Shown here piece after piece: positions 1-12,791 of a stretch of 64,000 nt of DNA (its first letter is position 1; each line of letters starts with the position of its first letter). The DNA lies in assembly GCA_026724425.1 (NCBI GenBank), contig JAIUCV010000003.1, positions 55,879,088 to 55,943,087 of the forward strand. Reading direction: 5' to 3'. A program made the position numbers and the translations under genes. This DNA is from Erythrophleum ivorense (Eukaryota > Streptophyta > Magnoliopsida > Fabales > Fabaceae). The notes beneath the pieces were generated by a model that was given only the letters and a program-made list of their open reading frames with translations, did not search any database and was not told where the DNA came from.

Positions 1-1000
1 CTTGTAATTTGCTTCATTATTATTTAACTATTTTTAATATATTTATTTTAATTTATATTATTATTTTATTAAAATTTAAATAAAAAAACCACAAGCAATT
101 AGATAGTATAAGGAGAAAGCACGAAGAGATTAAGTGATAAAAACATATACATTTAAATGACAACCACTCCTATTTTTCTATTGAGAAATAAAAAATAAGA
201 GTTTATGATGTAAAGTAGAATTTAAAGAAGTTATTTAAAAAAAAAACTTTTACTTAAAATAAAATTACAAAAAGAAAAATCTAAACACAAATAGCACGCT
301 CAATGTGTTTATCAAATGATTTATTTTTATTTTTATTTTTTGTTACAACATTTTTAAAAATTGGTTTTTTAAAAGACCTATTTTGTAAAAATTATAATTT
401 TACAATAGCAATTTGACTGTGAATTATTATAAATATGTAAGAATTTCTTGTAAATATTTTTTCGTTTAATTGAAAGAACTATATATAATAGGTTTCACTT
501 TTCCTTTCTCTTGATTTTATTTTTTCCCTACCTTTTTTTTTTCTCTTTTGGTGTGAGCCTATAAAATGTGACACCTACACCTCCAATCTTTAACTTTTAG
601 TTTCTAGAGGTGATTTCTAAATTTAATTTAAAATTTAAAAAATCAATTAGATCACTTTAGTTTTGAATACTAGGTTGCTAACTCATGAGTAGTGGTTGTA
701 CTACAATTTTATTATCTAGCACTATTGCGGAGATAAAGAACTAAATTTGTAATTTTAGTTTCCAACATTTTATCTAAATAATATACTATATAAGTATATA
801 TAATTTTTTTAATAGGATATAAAATTTGTAAAGAAAATTGATATCAAAGCAATAATATTTATATAGACATCATGAATTTAATTTTTAATAATAAAAAATT
901 GAAATTAATTATGATGATTTGCCATGAGACACAAAACATGAATTAAAATTTTAGTTTATCCATTTAATGATCAAAATTAGACACAAGAAGTTTATTTAGA
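1..1000. other. AT-rich intergenic DNA
   Basis: No open frame of useful length, splice pattern or repeat border can be seen. The stretch is dominated by A and T runs. Confidence 0.5.
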
Positions 1001-2560
1001 AAAGAAATAATGTCAACTTCGCCCTTCACCACAGCTTACTACAACTCAAGGTCGTTCAAGGCAGAGGTTTCCTTTACTATATTATCGTCATCCTTCATTG
1101 TTGCCATCATCCCTCGTCAATGCCATCTCTATCATAATTGCCATTTTAAAGGTTCCATGGCTGCTCTCTCCCCCATTTTTGCAATCGTGTCCTTTGATAG
1201 AAGCCATGGCCATTTGCAATGTCCCACCTTAAGATTATCTCAGTCTATGAGCCCATCATCATTTATCCTAGATCTTAATCTTACCCTAAACTGCCCCTAG
1301 ACGTCAACCTAAATTCAATTAGATGTAAGAAGCATTAACGCATATAAATTCCTAATGTCAGACAGCCAACAAAGTGACCTATTTGGTATACCTTATACCT
1401 ACCTTTCACTTAAGCTAGCCCTTAGCATCAACCTAAGTTCAATTAGTTATGAAGTGCATTGATGTTCAGTGAATTCTAACCTAATTAATTATGAAGATCC
1501 AAACAAGAGTGTTCATAATCAATTAGAATAAGCTACATTCATTATGTACAATGAATGGTATTTATTGATCATTAATCATCCTCGTGTAATGATGCAAGCT
1601 ACCAGAGTGATTACACTAAGGCTCAATTATTAATTACTCTTCAGTTCCTAATTAATGTCTTAGCCTAGTGATTCAAACCAAAGTGGCCAAGCATCAACAA
1701 TTAAACAAGAACCAAAAGCTCATAATAAAGGCATTAATCATAAATACATACTCCATATATAATAAAATTATCAAGTATATCATTACAACAATTCATGCAT
1801 CGATACGAAGTCTCTTAATCTTAAATTAATATAATAAAATAGAAAAGACAATTAGAAAATAAATTAAAAAGAAAACCATAGAAAACTATATATCTACAAT
1901 CCAGCTTAGATCCTAGTATTTCCTCTACAACAGGATAATCCAAAATGTTGAAACAACACTTGGACAGCATTTTAGAACCTCCCAAATGCCTCTTTCATGT
2001 TTCTCTACGTCCTAAGGGGCACTTATGGGCAAAGTAGAGAGCAAAGGTTTAATATCATATCATTTGCAATTTGACCATGTATTGTAGTTGCGAAAGATGT
2101 ATCTTTTGTAGCAACCGAAATCTTCTAGTTCTAGGGTTTCATAACTATTGCATTGCAGTTGTGGAAAATGTATCATTTGCAATTGTAGAAAAAGCATCTT
2201 TCACAACTACACAAATGTTGTGCTAAGGTTCCTAAACCTTCGCATTGTAATTGTAGAAAAAGTACCTTTTGCAATTGTGGAAGCACTTTGACTTCGACTC
2301 TAATAAACCATTTTGACTTTTTGATTTGATTAATGTTGAATTGCTCTTAGCTTTATCTCTTGCACAAATAAACACAACCCCATTAGACTTATTTTAATTA
2401 CTTAAAAGTATTAAAAATTAACTAAATTTCTAATATATTTAATATTTACTTAAAACATTTCTATGATAATATTTACATAAAAACCTATGATAAGTTCTAA
2501 AATCGATGCGTAAATATAGGTATGATTGAAACTTATCAATAATTTTAAAAAGTTATCTTC
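1001..2560. repeat. Non-coding, retrotransposon-like DNA
   Basis: Less AT-rich than its flanks and without a convincing gene. A 96-residue open frame starting near 1010 has no recognisable domain. From about 2040 to 2290 a short degenerate motif (around TTGCAATTGTAGAAAAAG, with variants such as GTTGCGAAAGATGTATC) recurs several times, partly in both orientations. Repeats of this kind occur inside long terminal repeats of plant retrotransposons, but I found no second LTR copy and no target duplication, so the assignment is inference. Confidence 0.3.
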
Positions 2561-4014
2561 CTTTATTTAATTTTTGACTTGACTGAATCGTAAATGTTGT
2601 GGTTTAAAAATAAAGTGAATTTTTTTTTTTCTCTTTTTCCTGATTGTTTCATTCATTTGGTGGAACCAAATTTGTGCCTATGAGCTATTTGATTGAATAG
2701 CTTAGAGGAAAAGATAAAAAAAATCCATCAATTAACTTTAACGTCTTAATTTTACTTTAAAAGGGTGTTTTTGTTCAATAGTTACTTTTATATCTTACTA
2801 GAAGCTTTTCCCCTGAAGATGCAAGGGGATTCAGAAAATATTTTTATGGGTCCCATGGGAAAAAGAATTTCCAAAAAAAAAAAGTGTATAAACAATATAT
2901 GTATAGACATGAACAATATATAAATAGTCTCAATACACAATCCCATAAAAACTGTACAATAAACGGCTTAGTTACAGTGCAATTCCCTAAGAATTTATAT
3001 ATATATATATATATATAGATGTCATATTTATACGTAAATAGTATATCAAACACATGAGTGAATTGTGTTATACAGTCTTAGGTTTTATATAGTGTCATAC
3101 CATATAATCATACTTTATCCTATTAAACCTAATTCTATCTAATATTATTCAGCCTTATTCTATGTGATGCACCAAACAGCTGGGCCTATTAGACATATCT
3201 TGCATCTCCTTTTTAGAATACTGTAAATTAGAATTTCTAGTCGGGTTATGCATTAAGCAAACCTGAGCCAAAGAGAACCGATTTGTGAAATCTCGAATGT
3301 CTTCCCCAAAGCATATGAGTTTCACATTTTGCTTGAAATCTTCCATGAATAGTCAGAAGGCTGGCTTTCCACCAACAGAATCTGTAAGGGAATTGAAAAG
3401 GGATCAAATAGTATCTGCTGTTGAGTTATGAAGAATAACGCTTTCCTGGCAGCTTCCAACTTCAATTTATGTTTTCCAGAACCCCTTTTGCTACGGAAAG
3501 TCAACTTCTTAAAAATCACACCTTGAAACCAAATGATTTCTATTCTTTGCATTTGATTTTCTGCTTTGGAATTTTAGTTCCCTAAATTGCTGTATAAAGG
3601 GACAGAATCAGGAAAAATAATATGAGGGGCACTGCACTAGTGTTTACAATTGTCATGCTTTTATCAAGCTATATGAAAGAATTTAGCATTTCTATCTCTA
3701 ATGACAAGCTAAAGCTGTTTACCATTGTTATTAGTGTTGTTGGGCTTTAGGTATGCTTAATTTTTTTTTCTTTTCGATAAAAAATTACAAGAAATAAATA
3801 GCTGCATGATAAAATTTTATAGTATTATTATTAGAGTTCATGCTACGAAGGGCAATTGTTATGACTTTTGAGTCAATTAGATCGTTCTTTTCAAAATTTT
3901 AATAATATGCAAACCAAATGTATTCAAATCATAAGATGAAAAACTAAACTTGTTCGTCATACCCTAATTATCAAAACCCAAGATGATACATCTGATTTCA
4001 TTATATTAAGCATT
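2561..4014. other. Intergenic DNA with an AT microsatellite
   Basis: Contains an AT dinucleotide run at about 2996-3017. On the minus strand two overlapping short frames (3155-3552) have slightly more balanced composition, but they match nothing I recognise and their junctions are not clear splice sites. Confidence 0.35.
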
Positions 4015-4330
4015 TTCTACTTTGTCCTTTTGGATTATTCACTTCAACATTTTTCTTCACTAATTATTAGGAAAACTGCCTTAACAACTGATCACTTGGG
4101 GAACTCTTTGACCTTTATACGTTGTGGTTGAGCCAGGCTATCAAATACACAACTCTGTCTTTTTTTCACAGGGTTAACATGAATATAGTTAATTAATTAA
4201 AGTGCTTATTAAAGTTTTAGAAGTTTAAGAGGTGAGGACAACATCATAATTCTGTCACTGTATAACAAGCAAGACTTGAAGACTATATAGCTATAATATT
4301 AGACATAGTACAAGTGATAATTAAAAAAAG
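4015..4330. repeat. Diverged copy of the 3' flank of the proline-rich protein gene
   Basis: About 280 bp here align by eye with 51660-51940, the region beyond the 3' end of the secreted proline-rich gene. Shared landmarks, in the same order, are GGAACTCTTT, ACCTTTATAC, TTGAGCCAGGC, AATATAGTTAATTA, AGAAGTTTAAGA and ACATCATAA. No copy of the coding sequence follows on the right. It therefore looks like a remnant of an older duplication whose gene has been lost or displaced. Confidence 0.55.
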
Positions 4331-6270
4331 TGATACAAAGAAGTGAGATTGTATATATGATTTATTTTATTTCACTTCAATTGCACATTATGTGTTTACG
4401 TGGAAAATCTAGATTCAAAATTAGAAGGGAGAGCGCGAAGAGGAAGGAAGGAGAAAATGCTCACAAATCAATTTTTTGATGCTAGCTGGTTCAATAATTG
4501 CCCATCTCAACAATCACATCAATATTTTAATAAAGGAACAAATTTAAGATATTTTAGTAAAATTTTGAATTTTTATAAAATAAATAGAATGTTAAAATAA
4601 TATTGTAGTTTCCTAATTTTATTTATTATTTTTTAAATTGATCGTTCAAGTTTCAAATTTATTTTATACAAATTTTTTTAATAAAATCCATATACCATAG
4701 CTGACGGACATAGAGTCCAAGTGGCAGATTGCATCAGCATTTATATTGTTTAAAAAAATTTAAAACATAAAATAAAAATATTAATGCTGGATTAAAATTT
4801 AAATATTAGTTATTGGAAATATATTTTAATATAATTAATAGATATCTAATATTCGAATAAAATGATTTCTTAAATTATATTTAATCTAAAACACCTATAT
4901 TTTAAATATTAAATTGCAATCCTCATCTTCTATTTGAATTAGAAGTTTTACCACGATGAGGATTAAAATTTTATCTTAATTAAGACTAATCAACATATAG
5001 GTGTGGTTAAGTGAAAAGACCCAATAGTGTAGCAATAATTCTCAGAGAGGGTTACTAATTGAGTGAGACATATATTACCTTGATATAGTGTACATTGGAA
5101 GTATAATCATCTTGTGTGTAAGGTTTTATTTTGATTGAATGATTTGTATGAACCTATTTTGTTCAATATTTTATTTTTCTTTCTTTGTTGGGACTATAAT
5201 TCGAATTGAATCAATGGTGTCAAAGCAAATTAAATTACCTTTGCCTAATGTAAAATTTGAAATATGCTTGTATTTTTTCCCTGAATGAATCAACTTTTAG
5301 TATTTGGGTATCTTTTCAAATTATTTCAAAAAATAGAGATTAACAGTGCTAGCAAAAAAAAAAAAAAAAAAACAAGAGATTGACAATCTTCAGAAAAAGG
5401 ATACGATTAAAAACAAAATATTTTTTTTTATTAATGATTAAAAAAATTATTTGAAGTAGAAAAAGTAAGTTAAATACATTGCTAGTAACATAATCCTACG
5501 TGAATAGTTAGAAAAAGTAGTCAATCTCTCAAGTCACTTTATTTAAAATAGTTATTTAGGAATTGGTCCTAACTTCAAAAAAAAAACTAAGAAAAGAAAA
5601 AGAACTTTGGATAAATAAGAAAAGCTCATCTTCGAAGATTCAAACACTAGCTATGTTGGTCCAACAATTGATGGAAAACTAAAGAAGTATATATAACCAA
5701 AAATATATATATTCAATGTTGCTTAACAACTTGGATCATCTACAATCAAGACAATGACTACATGTGATGCAATCAAAACAATCTTGGCCATTCAACTTAT
5801 CTGACTATCTAGATCTTGCCACATCTTTTTTTTTTTTCTAAAAAAAAAAAATCCCGAAACGCACTTCAAAACTTTGAAACGTGATTGTCTTCAATCCGTC
5901 AATCTCCATATGGTTTCACCATTCTTCTTTGAAACCCGATTGTCAAAGGACAAGAAGCAAAATCGATCGAAGCTCTGATACTATATTCAGTGCTTGGAAG
6001 GGGTGCATGATACTGTATTCAGTGCTTGAAAATGGAATCTTGAGTTGTTTGAGAGCTAAGAAAACCTATAAATAACTACAATGCTTGTACTCTGCATTCT
6101 CACATGCTAGGTTGCAAGTTCAATAGAGCATACATAGAAAAACATTTTGCAGTTCAAATAAAAATCTATTTTTCCTACATAGAGATAGCTTTTAATTTTT
6201 TATGAAATTTAATTCTTGGCCAAAAGATTCATTTTCCCCAAAATAAGCCCAGTACTCACAATGCTTAAAC
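4331..6270. other. AT-rich intergenic DNA
   Basis: No gene, complete transposon or RNA gene was recognised. There is a poly-A run near 5350-5371. Confidence 0.45.
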
Positions 6271-7431
6271 AGAACCATTTAAATAACAGAATCAACTTCA
6301 ATATTGGGAAAATAAACTGAAAATTGTGCAAGAATAAAGAATAAGATATCATCCCACTAAATCAATGAAAGCAATAATATGTTTAGTCGAATGATGTAAT
6401 AATAAAAAAATTGTAAAATGTGAGTAAATTGAAGTAAGTAAAATAAAAAATAATTATTTTATTTTATTTTTTTTAAATGTGATTTAATAGATAAAATAAT
6501 AAATATAATAAATATTACATAAATTATATAAAAAAATTATATTTGTCATGTGGCCAACCAAAATGTACATTAAGTTTTAAATGCCTTCTTTGATTCAGTA
6601 AAATTTCAAAAAGATACTTGCAGCTTCGAAGATCTCCCAAATGGGAACTGTGTGATATTTGATAGATAGAAAGTAGAAAAATAGCAAGAGGTGGCAAGAT
6701 TGGATCAAATGGACGATGTGATATTTTGGGTATATGGTCCCCAGTTGTTTGTACAACTGCGAATCCAAATATATTTCGATAGAAAATATGATGTATAACT
6801 AACATGTTACCTAAGACAAGCCTAAAAAAAAGGACAATTTCATAATTATTTAAAAAAGAAACTACAGACTAAGGCTGCATTTCGTCCAAAGCAATCTTGC
6901 TTTATGGGGTGAGAATGAAGAACCATTTAATAACAGAATCAACTTCAATATTGGTAATGAAGAACCATTTAAAAAATGTGATTTAATAAATAAAATAATA
7001 AATATAAAAATACAATAAACATTACATAAATTATATAAAAAAAAGTACATTTGTGATGTGGCCAACCAAAAGTTATATTAAGTTTTAAATGCCTTCTTTG
7101 ATTCAGTAAAATTTCATAAAGATACTTGCAGCTTCGAAGATCTCCCAAATGGGAACTGTGTGATATTTGACAGGTAGAAAGTAGAAAAATAGCAAGAGGT
7201 GGCAAGATTGGATCAAATGGACGACGTGATAGTACTGGATATATGGCCTACAGTTTTTTGTACAACTGCCAATCCAAATACATTTGGATAGATAATATTG
7301 TGTATAACCAACATGTTACCTAGGACAAGCCTTTAAAAAAAGGACAATTTCATAATTATTTAAAAAAGAAACTACAGACTAAGGCTGCGTTTGGTCTGAA
7401 ACAATCTTGCTTTATCGGGTGAGAATGAAGA
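6271..7431. repeat. Two-copy tandem repeat of about 0.5-0.65 kb
   Basis: Copy A (6271 to about 6919) and copy B (6920-7431) both begin with an AGAACCATTTA...AACAGAATCAACTTCAATATTGG segment and both end with a GCTTTAT.GGGTGAGAATGAAG segment. Copy B lacks about 135 bp near its start. The central 330 bp are closely similar and keep parallel minus-strand frames, for instance a shared SHSSHLGDLRSCKYL stretch, but I recognise no protein family. Copy B runs into AAGGCTGCGTTTGGTC at 7380, which resembles the end of a PIF/Harbinger-type MITE. I could not find the opposite end. Confidence 0.7.
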
Positions 7432-8500
7432 AAGGAGTTCCACATAATCTTGTTTGGTTGGCATACTTGGTGGGGCATTTTCAATCATTGTTTTAGCTGA
7501 TTCCTACAAATCAAGTACTTTAAATTCGATCCAAATTTTAGAGGAACGATGGAGCATTCCTTAAATGAGATAAGAAATGATAACACTACCCATATCATCA
7601 TTTCATTGCTTTTCCTATTGCCGCCATGCATTTGATATCTACATATTCAACAAATAATTTTTTTTATAAAAAGGCTAAAAGTTAAAAAAATGAACATCTA
7701 AAAATACTTTATTTTTTATTAATATGTTTTTAAAAAAATTTAATAGAATAAAATAAAATAAAAATAAAACAAAATAAATATTTTAATATATTTTTATACT
7801 AAGAATATTATAATTATTTTCATATTTTTTATATTATTTTCATCTAATCAAATACAAGAATAAAATAAAATGTTGATATATTTTTATAATATATTGAACA
7901 TAATCATTATATTCTATTAAAATTTATTTCTATTTTTATTTTTATTTTTATTCAAATTATTTCATGAATTAAAAAGAACCTATTACAAGCAAAAACATTA
8001 ATATTTAATACCAATTACCATGTAAATCGCACAAGAAAAACTGCGTCAAATTTTTAAGTCACTTGGCTTGAATATTCAAAACTTTACCTACCTCCAACCA
8101 CAAGAATATTCAGACTTCAAGAAAAGAAATTAAAATATCTTCTTCGTTCAGTTTAAACTTTAAGAATGTAGAATCAAAGAACTGATTTTAAGAAAAAAAG
8201 GAGAAAAAAAACTAAACTGAAACTGATTACCGTCATCTCGTTTAAATCTTTTAACATGCACTTGCAGGAAAGAAATGATCTTAAAGAAAAAAAGTTAAAG
8301 AAAATGGAAGAAGGAAAGCCGAGTAAAATTGATTGTTGACCTAATTAAATATTTAGCACATTACCTACGATACAAGAATTCATCGATCCTAACTGCAATT
8401 ATTCAAGTGACATAAAGTCATAAAGAATTGATCTGAAAGGAAAGAAATTAAAGAAACGAAAACCAGGACATTACTACGTAAATGAAACAGCAAATATTCC
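7432..8500. other. AT-rich intergenic DNA
   Basis: No gene or complete repeat recognised. Confidence 0.45.
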
Positions 8501-11040
8501 AAGGGACATTATTTGATTTTTCAACTATATGCCGACAACAAGAATTGATCCTAACTTCACCAAAAAGAAAGAGAGTCATCCCTTCCCATTGTCAGATTCC
8601 CTCTCCCATTTTCCCCATTTTCTGATTTCACTATTCCTCTGCCCCATTTCCCATTCGCAATTCGTTTCCCCTGTTTACCCCATTTCTCTGTTTCGGAGGC
8701 GAATGGAGGTCCATTAACTGTGAGCATTCTCACTCTTTTCGCTGAGTTTCTGCCTCTGTTTCAAGGCTACTATGCTTCCTGGGGGTAGTCTTATAACCTT
8801 CCGTGCTTCGTAGGTTCTTCGCAAGATGTGTTATTGTCGAAGGAAATTTAGATGGAAATGGTTATGAAGCAAACTGGGTTTGCTAAATTAGAGTGAGTTT
8901 GTTTGATTTCAACTTAGATGTCCCAGGACCCCTTTATTGGTGCTTTCATCTGTTCTAGCTATTGGATCACTGCAACTGTATTTTATCAATACTGCAATAC
9001 ATTTGTAAATAGGTTTTTAGTCCTGCGTATATTATAGAGAAATATTTTATGATAGGTTTTGTTTGCCTTTTCAGCAGTATTAGATGTTGGATAAGTAGTT
9101 GCTCCAAAAATTTTTTGAAAACAAAAGCATAAAAAATGTCAAAAAATCCGTTTTCCTTTGAGTGTGAATTTGATGTAATTTTTCTCCTTGTTATGGTAAA
9201 TTGTGTACTTTCTAGATTGTTTTAGATCAAACTGAAAATGCTCCTGTTTCTTTTTCTTGCTTCTTGATCCTCAATATCTCTGCTGTAATTTGCTTTTCGA
9301 GTCTTACTGTCTCTGATTGCCTCAACAATTCAGTCAGCCCTTTTAATCATTTTTTGAGCAAATTTAGTAACCATTTTAATTCCTGTCAACCTCTGGGCAG
9401 TTTTTTAAACTCACAGTTTATTTGACAAAATATCAGGGCAGTTTATTTGAAGTCTCAAGAGAGTTATTTGCCAAATAAACTCTGCCATTAAATTAGTGAC
9501 ATATATTTGGATTATTCAGACTAGACAGAGATTGGAAGAAAATTGAAGATTTTGTTGGTTCAAAAACAGATATTCAAGTTAGAAGACTACTTTTCATCTC
9601 TGTTTCTTCATTTTCCTTGCTGGTTCACAGAACCAGAAAATTCTGGTTCTGTTAGAACCTGATTTTCTAGTTCACAATTTATCTTTAATGCTTGTTGCGT
9701 CAAATTTTATGCTTTCTGGTTCCGTTAGAACCTGATTTTCTAGTTTACAATTTATCTTTAATGCTTGTTGCGTCAAATTTTATGCTACTTTTCTTGGAAC
9801 AATTGAATGTCAATGAAGAATCCATTCATGCATGTCTGCTTCTGATTTTGAACTTTTGTAAATGCAAGTGTTGGGTGCATCTAACATAGGGTATTGTAAG
9901 ATTTTGAGTGACTTTTCTATTATGCATTGAACGTTGGTGATGGAAATATCTTCCTTATCTAGTATACTTTCATTTAATTAACAAAGCATAAATAAGTATC
10001 TGTAGAGTGTGCTATATATATATAATTAAGGTTGAAGTGTTTCTTGCAATCAAAGTGATAGTCAGGTGGCATCTTGCTGTTGTGGTGTATCCAATCTTGA
10101 GTCATGATTAGGATTCCATTAAAGCTGCTCTTATTTTCATTTAGTTTTTGATGGATGCAACTGTATCTTTCACTCTAAATTAGAAATTTAGAAAAATGGA
10201 TAGAATAATTAAAAATAATGATTTTGTCTCTTGTATGTATATAAAAAGAATGATTTTATCTCTTATACACTACTCACATGCATCCCAATAATGGAGTATG
10301 CAAAGCAAAAAAGTAAAATGATCATGTAGCACTTTTTATTTGTCTCTCTCCACTGTAAAAGCTGTTTTTAAAATAGGAATCATTTCACTTAAAAGAGAAC
10401 TTTACAAAAACAATTGTTTAACTGTTTTTATAATAAGTATGTTCTGCCAAGTTGCCAAAATTGTTGCTTTGTTATATAACTCAAGTGTGTACTTGGCTAA
10501 GTGGCTTAGCAAAAGTTCAATTAGCATACAGAAAGGTTGTCTGAAGAAAATTCTTTCTGATGAAATTTCAAATTTATGAATGAATTCTTATTGCTGTTGG
10601 ATTGCCAGGTTCATATTTTAGTCCAAGCTCTAAGGAGTATATCCTTGGAGTATTGATATGATTTGGATCAGGTGATCCTATCTCATGATCTTTAATGTTT
10701 GATTCTCTTTCACCTTGGTCATGTTGACTGGTACATTCTGGCATGTCTTACAGTTGAGGCTTGTGAGATATTTATGGGCAGCAAAGAGTACAAAGATGTA
10801 AGAAACCTAATGTATTGGACTTTTCACAAATTCTAGTTTTTATGACTGTCTTTCTCTTAGCGTTGGTGAGCTAATGAGCTGTCTTTTGCACCCCAAATGG
10901 ATGAACCAGTTCCTCCGTTTATCATAAAGGGAGAAAATTATATTCAGCTCTTTTGTGTATGAAGAGGAAAGCATGTTGTGAGCAGTCCTATAACAGTTAG
11001 TGGTGTTAACTTTTAGAATGTGCAAAGTAGATGCCTCCTT
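8501..11040 (+). other. Exon-like islands without a long reading frame (possible non-coding or decayed transcription unit)
   Basis: The C/T-rich block at 8560-8720 looks like the 5' leader of a plant gene. Further right are short islands with good splice borders: about 10609-10669 (preceded by TTGCCAG, followed by GTGATC) and 10755-10795 (preceded by CTTACAG, followed by GTAAGA). Their reading frames cannot be joined into one protein that I recognise. Matching islands lie beyond the inserted retrotransposon (about 17751-17920 and 18621 on). A spliced non-coding transcript or an eroded gene are both possible. Confidence 0.2.
9642..9786. repeat. 73-bp direct tandem duplication
   Basis: A segment beginning TCTGGTTCTGTTAGAACC at 9642 is repeated from 9715 with about two substitutions, ending in GCGTCAAATTTTATGCT. 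The near identity points to a recent slippage or unequal exchange event. Confidence 0.85.
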
Positions 11041-11300
11041 CTATAATTCCGCTCTTGGGAATTAAATAGAAGTTTGTATTTAGAATTTTGGTGTTTTACT
11101 TATGTCCTAGGCTTATCTATGTAGAAAATAGATGCCTCTTTGGATATCAAATAAAAGTTCATGTTTCAAATTCTGGTGTTTTATTTTTGTCCCTCCTTGC
11201 CAAGTTCCACTGTGATTATTGAATTAAAGTAACAAAAATGAAAATATACAATGCTGCATAAAACCAATATGCAACCAGTAATATGCACATAAAAAAGACA
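11041..11300. repeat. Left member of a repeat pair flanking the chromovirus
   Basis: Two related units lie side by side here (about 11045-11145 and 11146-11300), and both reappear at 16690-16920 on the other side of the retrotransposon. Shared landmarks include GGAATTAAATAGAA, TTGTATTTAG, GCTTATCTATGTA, TTTTGTCCCTC and ATGCACATAAAAA. The duplication extends outside the LTRs and is separate from them. Confidence 0.6.
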
Positions 11301-11546
11301 TTATTTGCCACTTTCTCCACACCCTATCACTTTGGCTCCACTTAATATATATATAGAACATCACATGATTATGATTTTTTTTTTGGGCCGGGAGGGGGGG
11401 GTGGGAATGCCAATGTTTTGCAAGACTATAAATAAATGGGTTGGAGGATTTTTTTACAATAGTTTTTGGCATTTGTACTTTAGAAGCAAACTTCTTATTT
11501 ATAAGTAGGAGGGATTGATCAATTTGAAGGTTATCCAAAAATAGTT

Positions 11547-11761
11547 TGTTAGGCATGTAAAACATGTAAGAGGAAATAATTGAGTCTGTTATTACAACCT
11601 AATAACAGAATGGTTGTTAGTTAGTTAATGTCCTAACTAATTAGTAGGTTAAATAGTTCTGTAACAGAGAGGGAATGCAGTTCATGACAATTGATGGGTT
11701 TTGATTCTTCTCTTCTCTTCTTTCTCATTCTTCTACACCTCTACTTCCTATTCTCTTATCA
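11547..11761 (+). repeat. 5' LTR of the chromovirus
   Basis: 215 bp, starting TGTTAGGCATG and ending TTCTCTTATCA. It aligns along its whole length with 16390-16595 apart from a few small gaps. The second half is a CT-rich tract (TTCTCTTCTCTTCTTTCTC). Confidence 0.93.
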
Positions 11762-11763
11762 AG

Positions 11764-11775
11764 TGGTATCAGAGC
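11764..11775 (+). other. Primer-binding site, initiator Met tRNA
   Basis: TGGTATCAGAGC starts two bases after the 5' LTR and is the standard plant retroelement sequence complementary to the 3' end of initiator methionine tRNA. It fixes the element's orientation as plus. Confidence 0.93.
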
Positions 11776-11788
11776 ACTCAATTCACAG

Positions 11789-12791
11789 ATGGCAGACGCT
11801 ACTCAAAACCAGGCTTCACTATGCGAGATTGAAGAAAGGTTCCAATTTGTCCCTGGAGCGGTGACTTTTGACTCAAACAGATCCAAGAACAATGATGATG
11901 GAGCAGAGATTATCAAGCTTCCAAGAATTGATGCAAGGGATGCCTTTGCAGATGACCCAACTGATAAAGGTGATGGAATCAAGGAGTGATAGCGAGATAA
12001 CTAGAGGTGACGAGAGACCGAAAAATGGACAACAACAATGGGGGACAGATTATCAACTGCAAACGCACTTCATGAAAATGGAGTTTCCTAGATTTCATTG
12101 AGACGATGTTCTTGGCTAGATTTCAAAGTGTGAAATATATTTCCGACCAGGTGAAACACTAGAAGATATGAAGGTGATGATGGCAAGCCTAAACTTGGAT
12201 GAAAACACTCTCTGATGGCATCATTCGTATGAGAGGTTGCAAGAAGGGTGTTGTTTGGTGTGGGAAATGTATTCAGAAGCCATCAAGAAAAGATTTGAGC
12301 CTGTGTATGAAGACCCTATGGAGGAACTAGTGCAGCTGAGGCATTTGGGTATAGTCAGTGAATACCAAGATGCTTTCGATAATTTGATTTGCAAACTGAA
12401 GCTACCTGAGCCTTATCTGATCAGCTGTTGTATAGCTGGCCTCAAGAAGGATATAGCTAGAGGAGTGAGGTTGTTTAGACCCAAAACCTTGTTAGGCACC
12501 ATGAGAATCATGAAACGTTAAAAATTGTGCTGTAATTCTACTCTCAAGGGAGAAGGAGGGAAGATGGCTACAAGAATAGGATCTTGGGGAAACTATAATG
12601 TTGGAAATCAAGATAAATTAGGAGGCATGAAGAGCAACTTAGGCAATGTAAATAGAAGAATAGAGAAACCAGGGGGTGAAGGAGGGCTTAGACTAAGCAA
12701 GATCTTGTCTCCTGAAGAAATTGAGGAGCATAGAACCAATAACTTGTGTTACTTTTGCCCTGAGAAAGAAACTACAATTGCAACTGATTGA
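11789..12791 (+). pseudogene. gag of the chromovirus, broken
   Basis: The coat polyprotein starts with MADATQNQASL just after the primer-binding site and is broken by several stops and frameshifts. A retrotransposon gag core is readable at 12237-12521: a block with KKRFEPVYEDPMEELVQLR, followed by SEYQDAFDNL and a GLKKDIARGVR segment, which is the usual gag arrangement in this class. The zinc-knuckle region is only weakly visible around NLCYFCPEK near 12745. The product would form the virus-like particle; none can be made from this copy. Confidence 0.85.
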
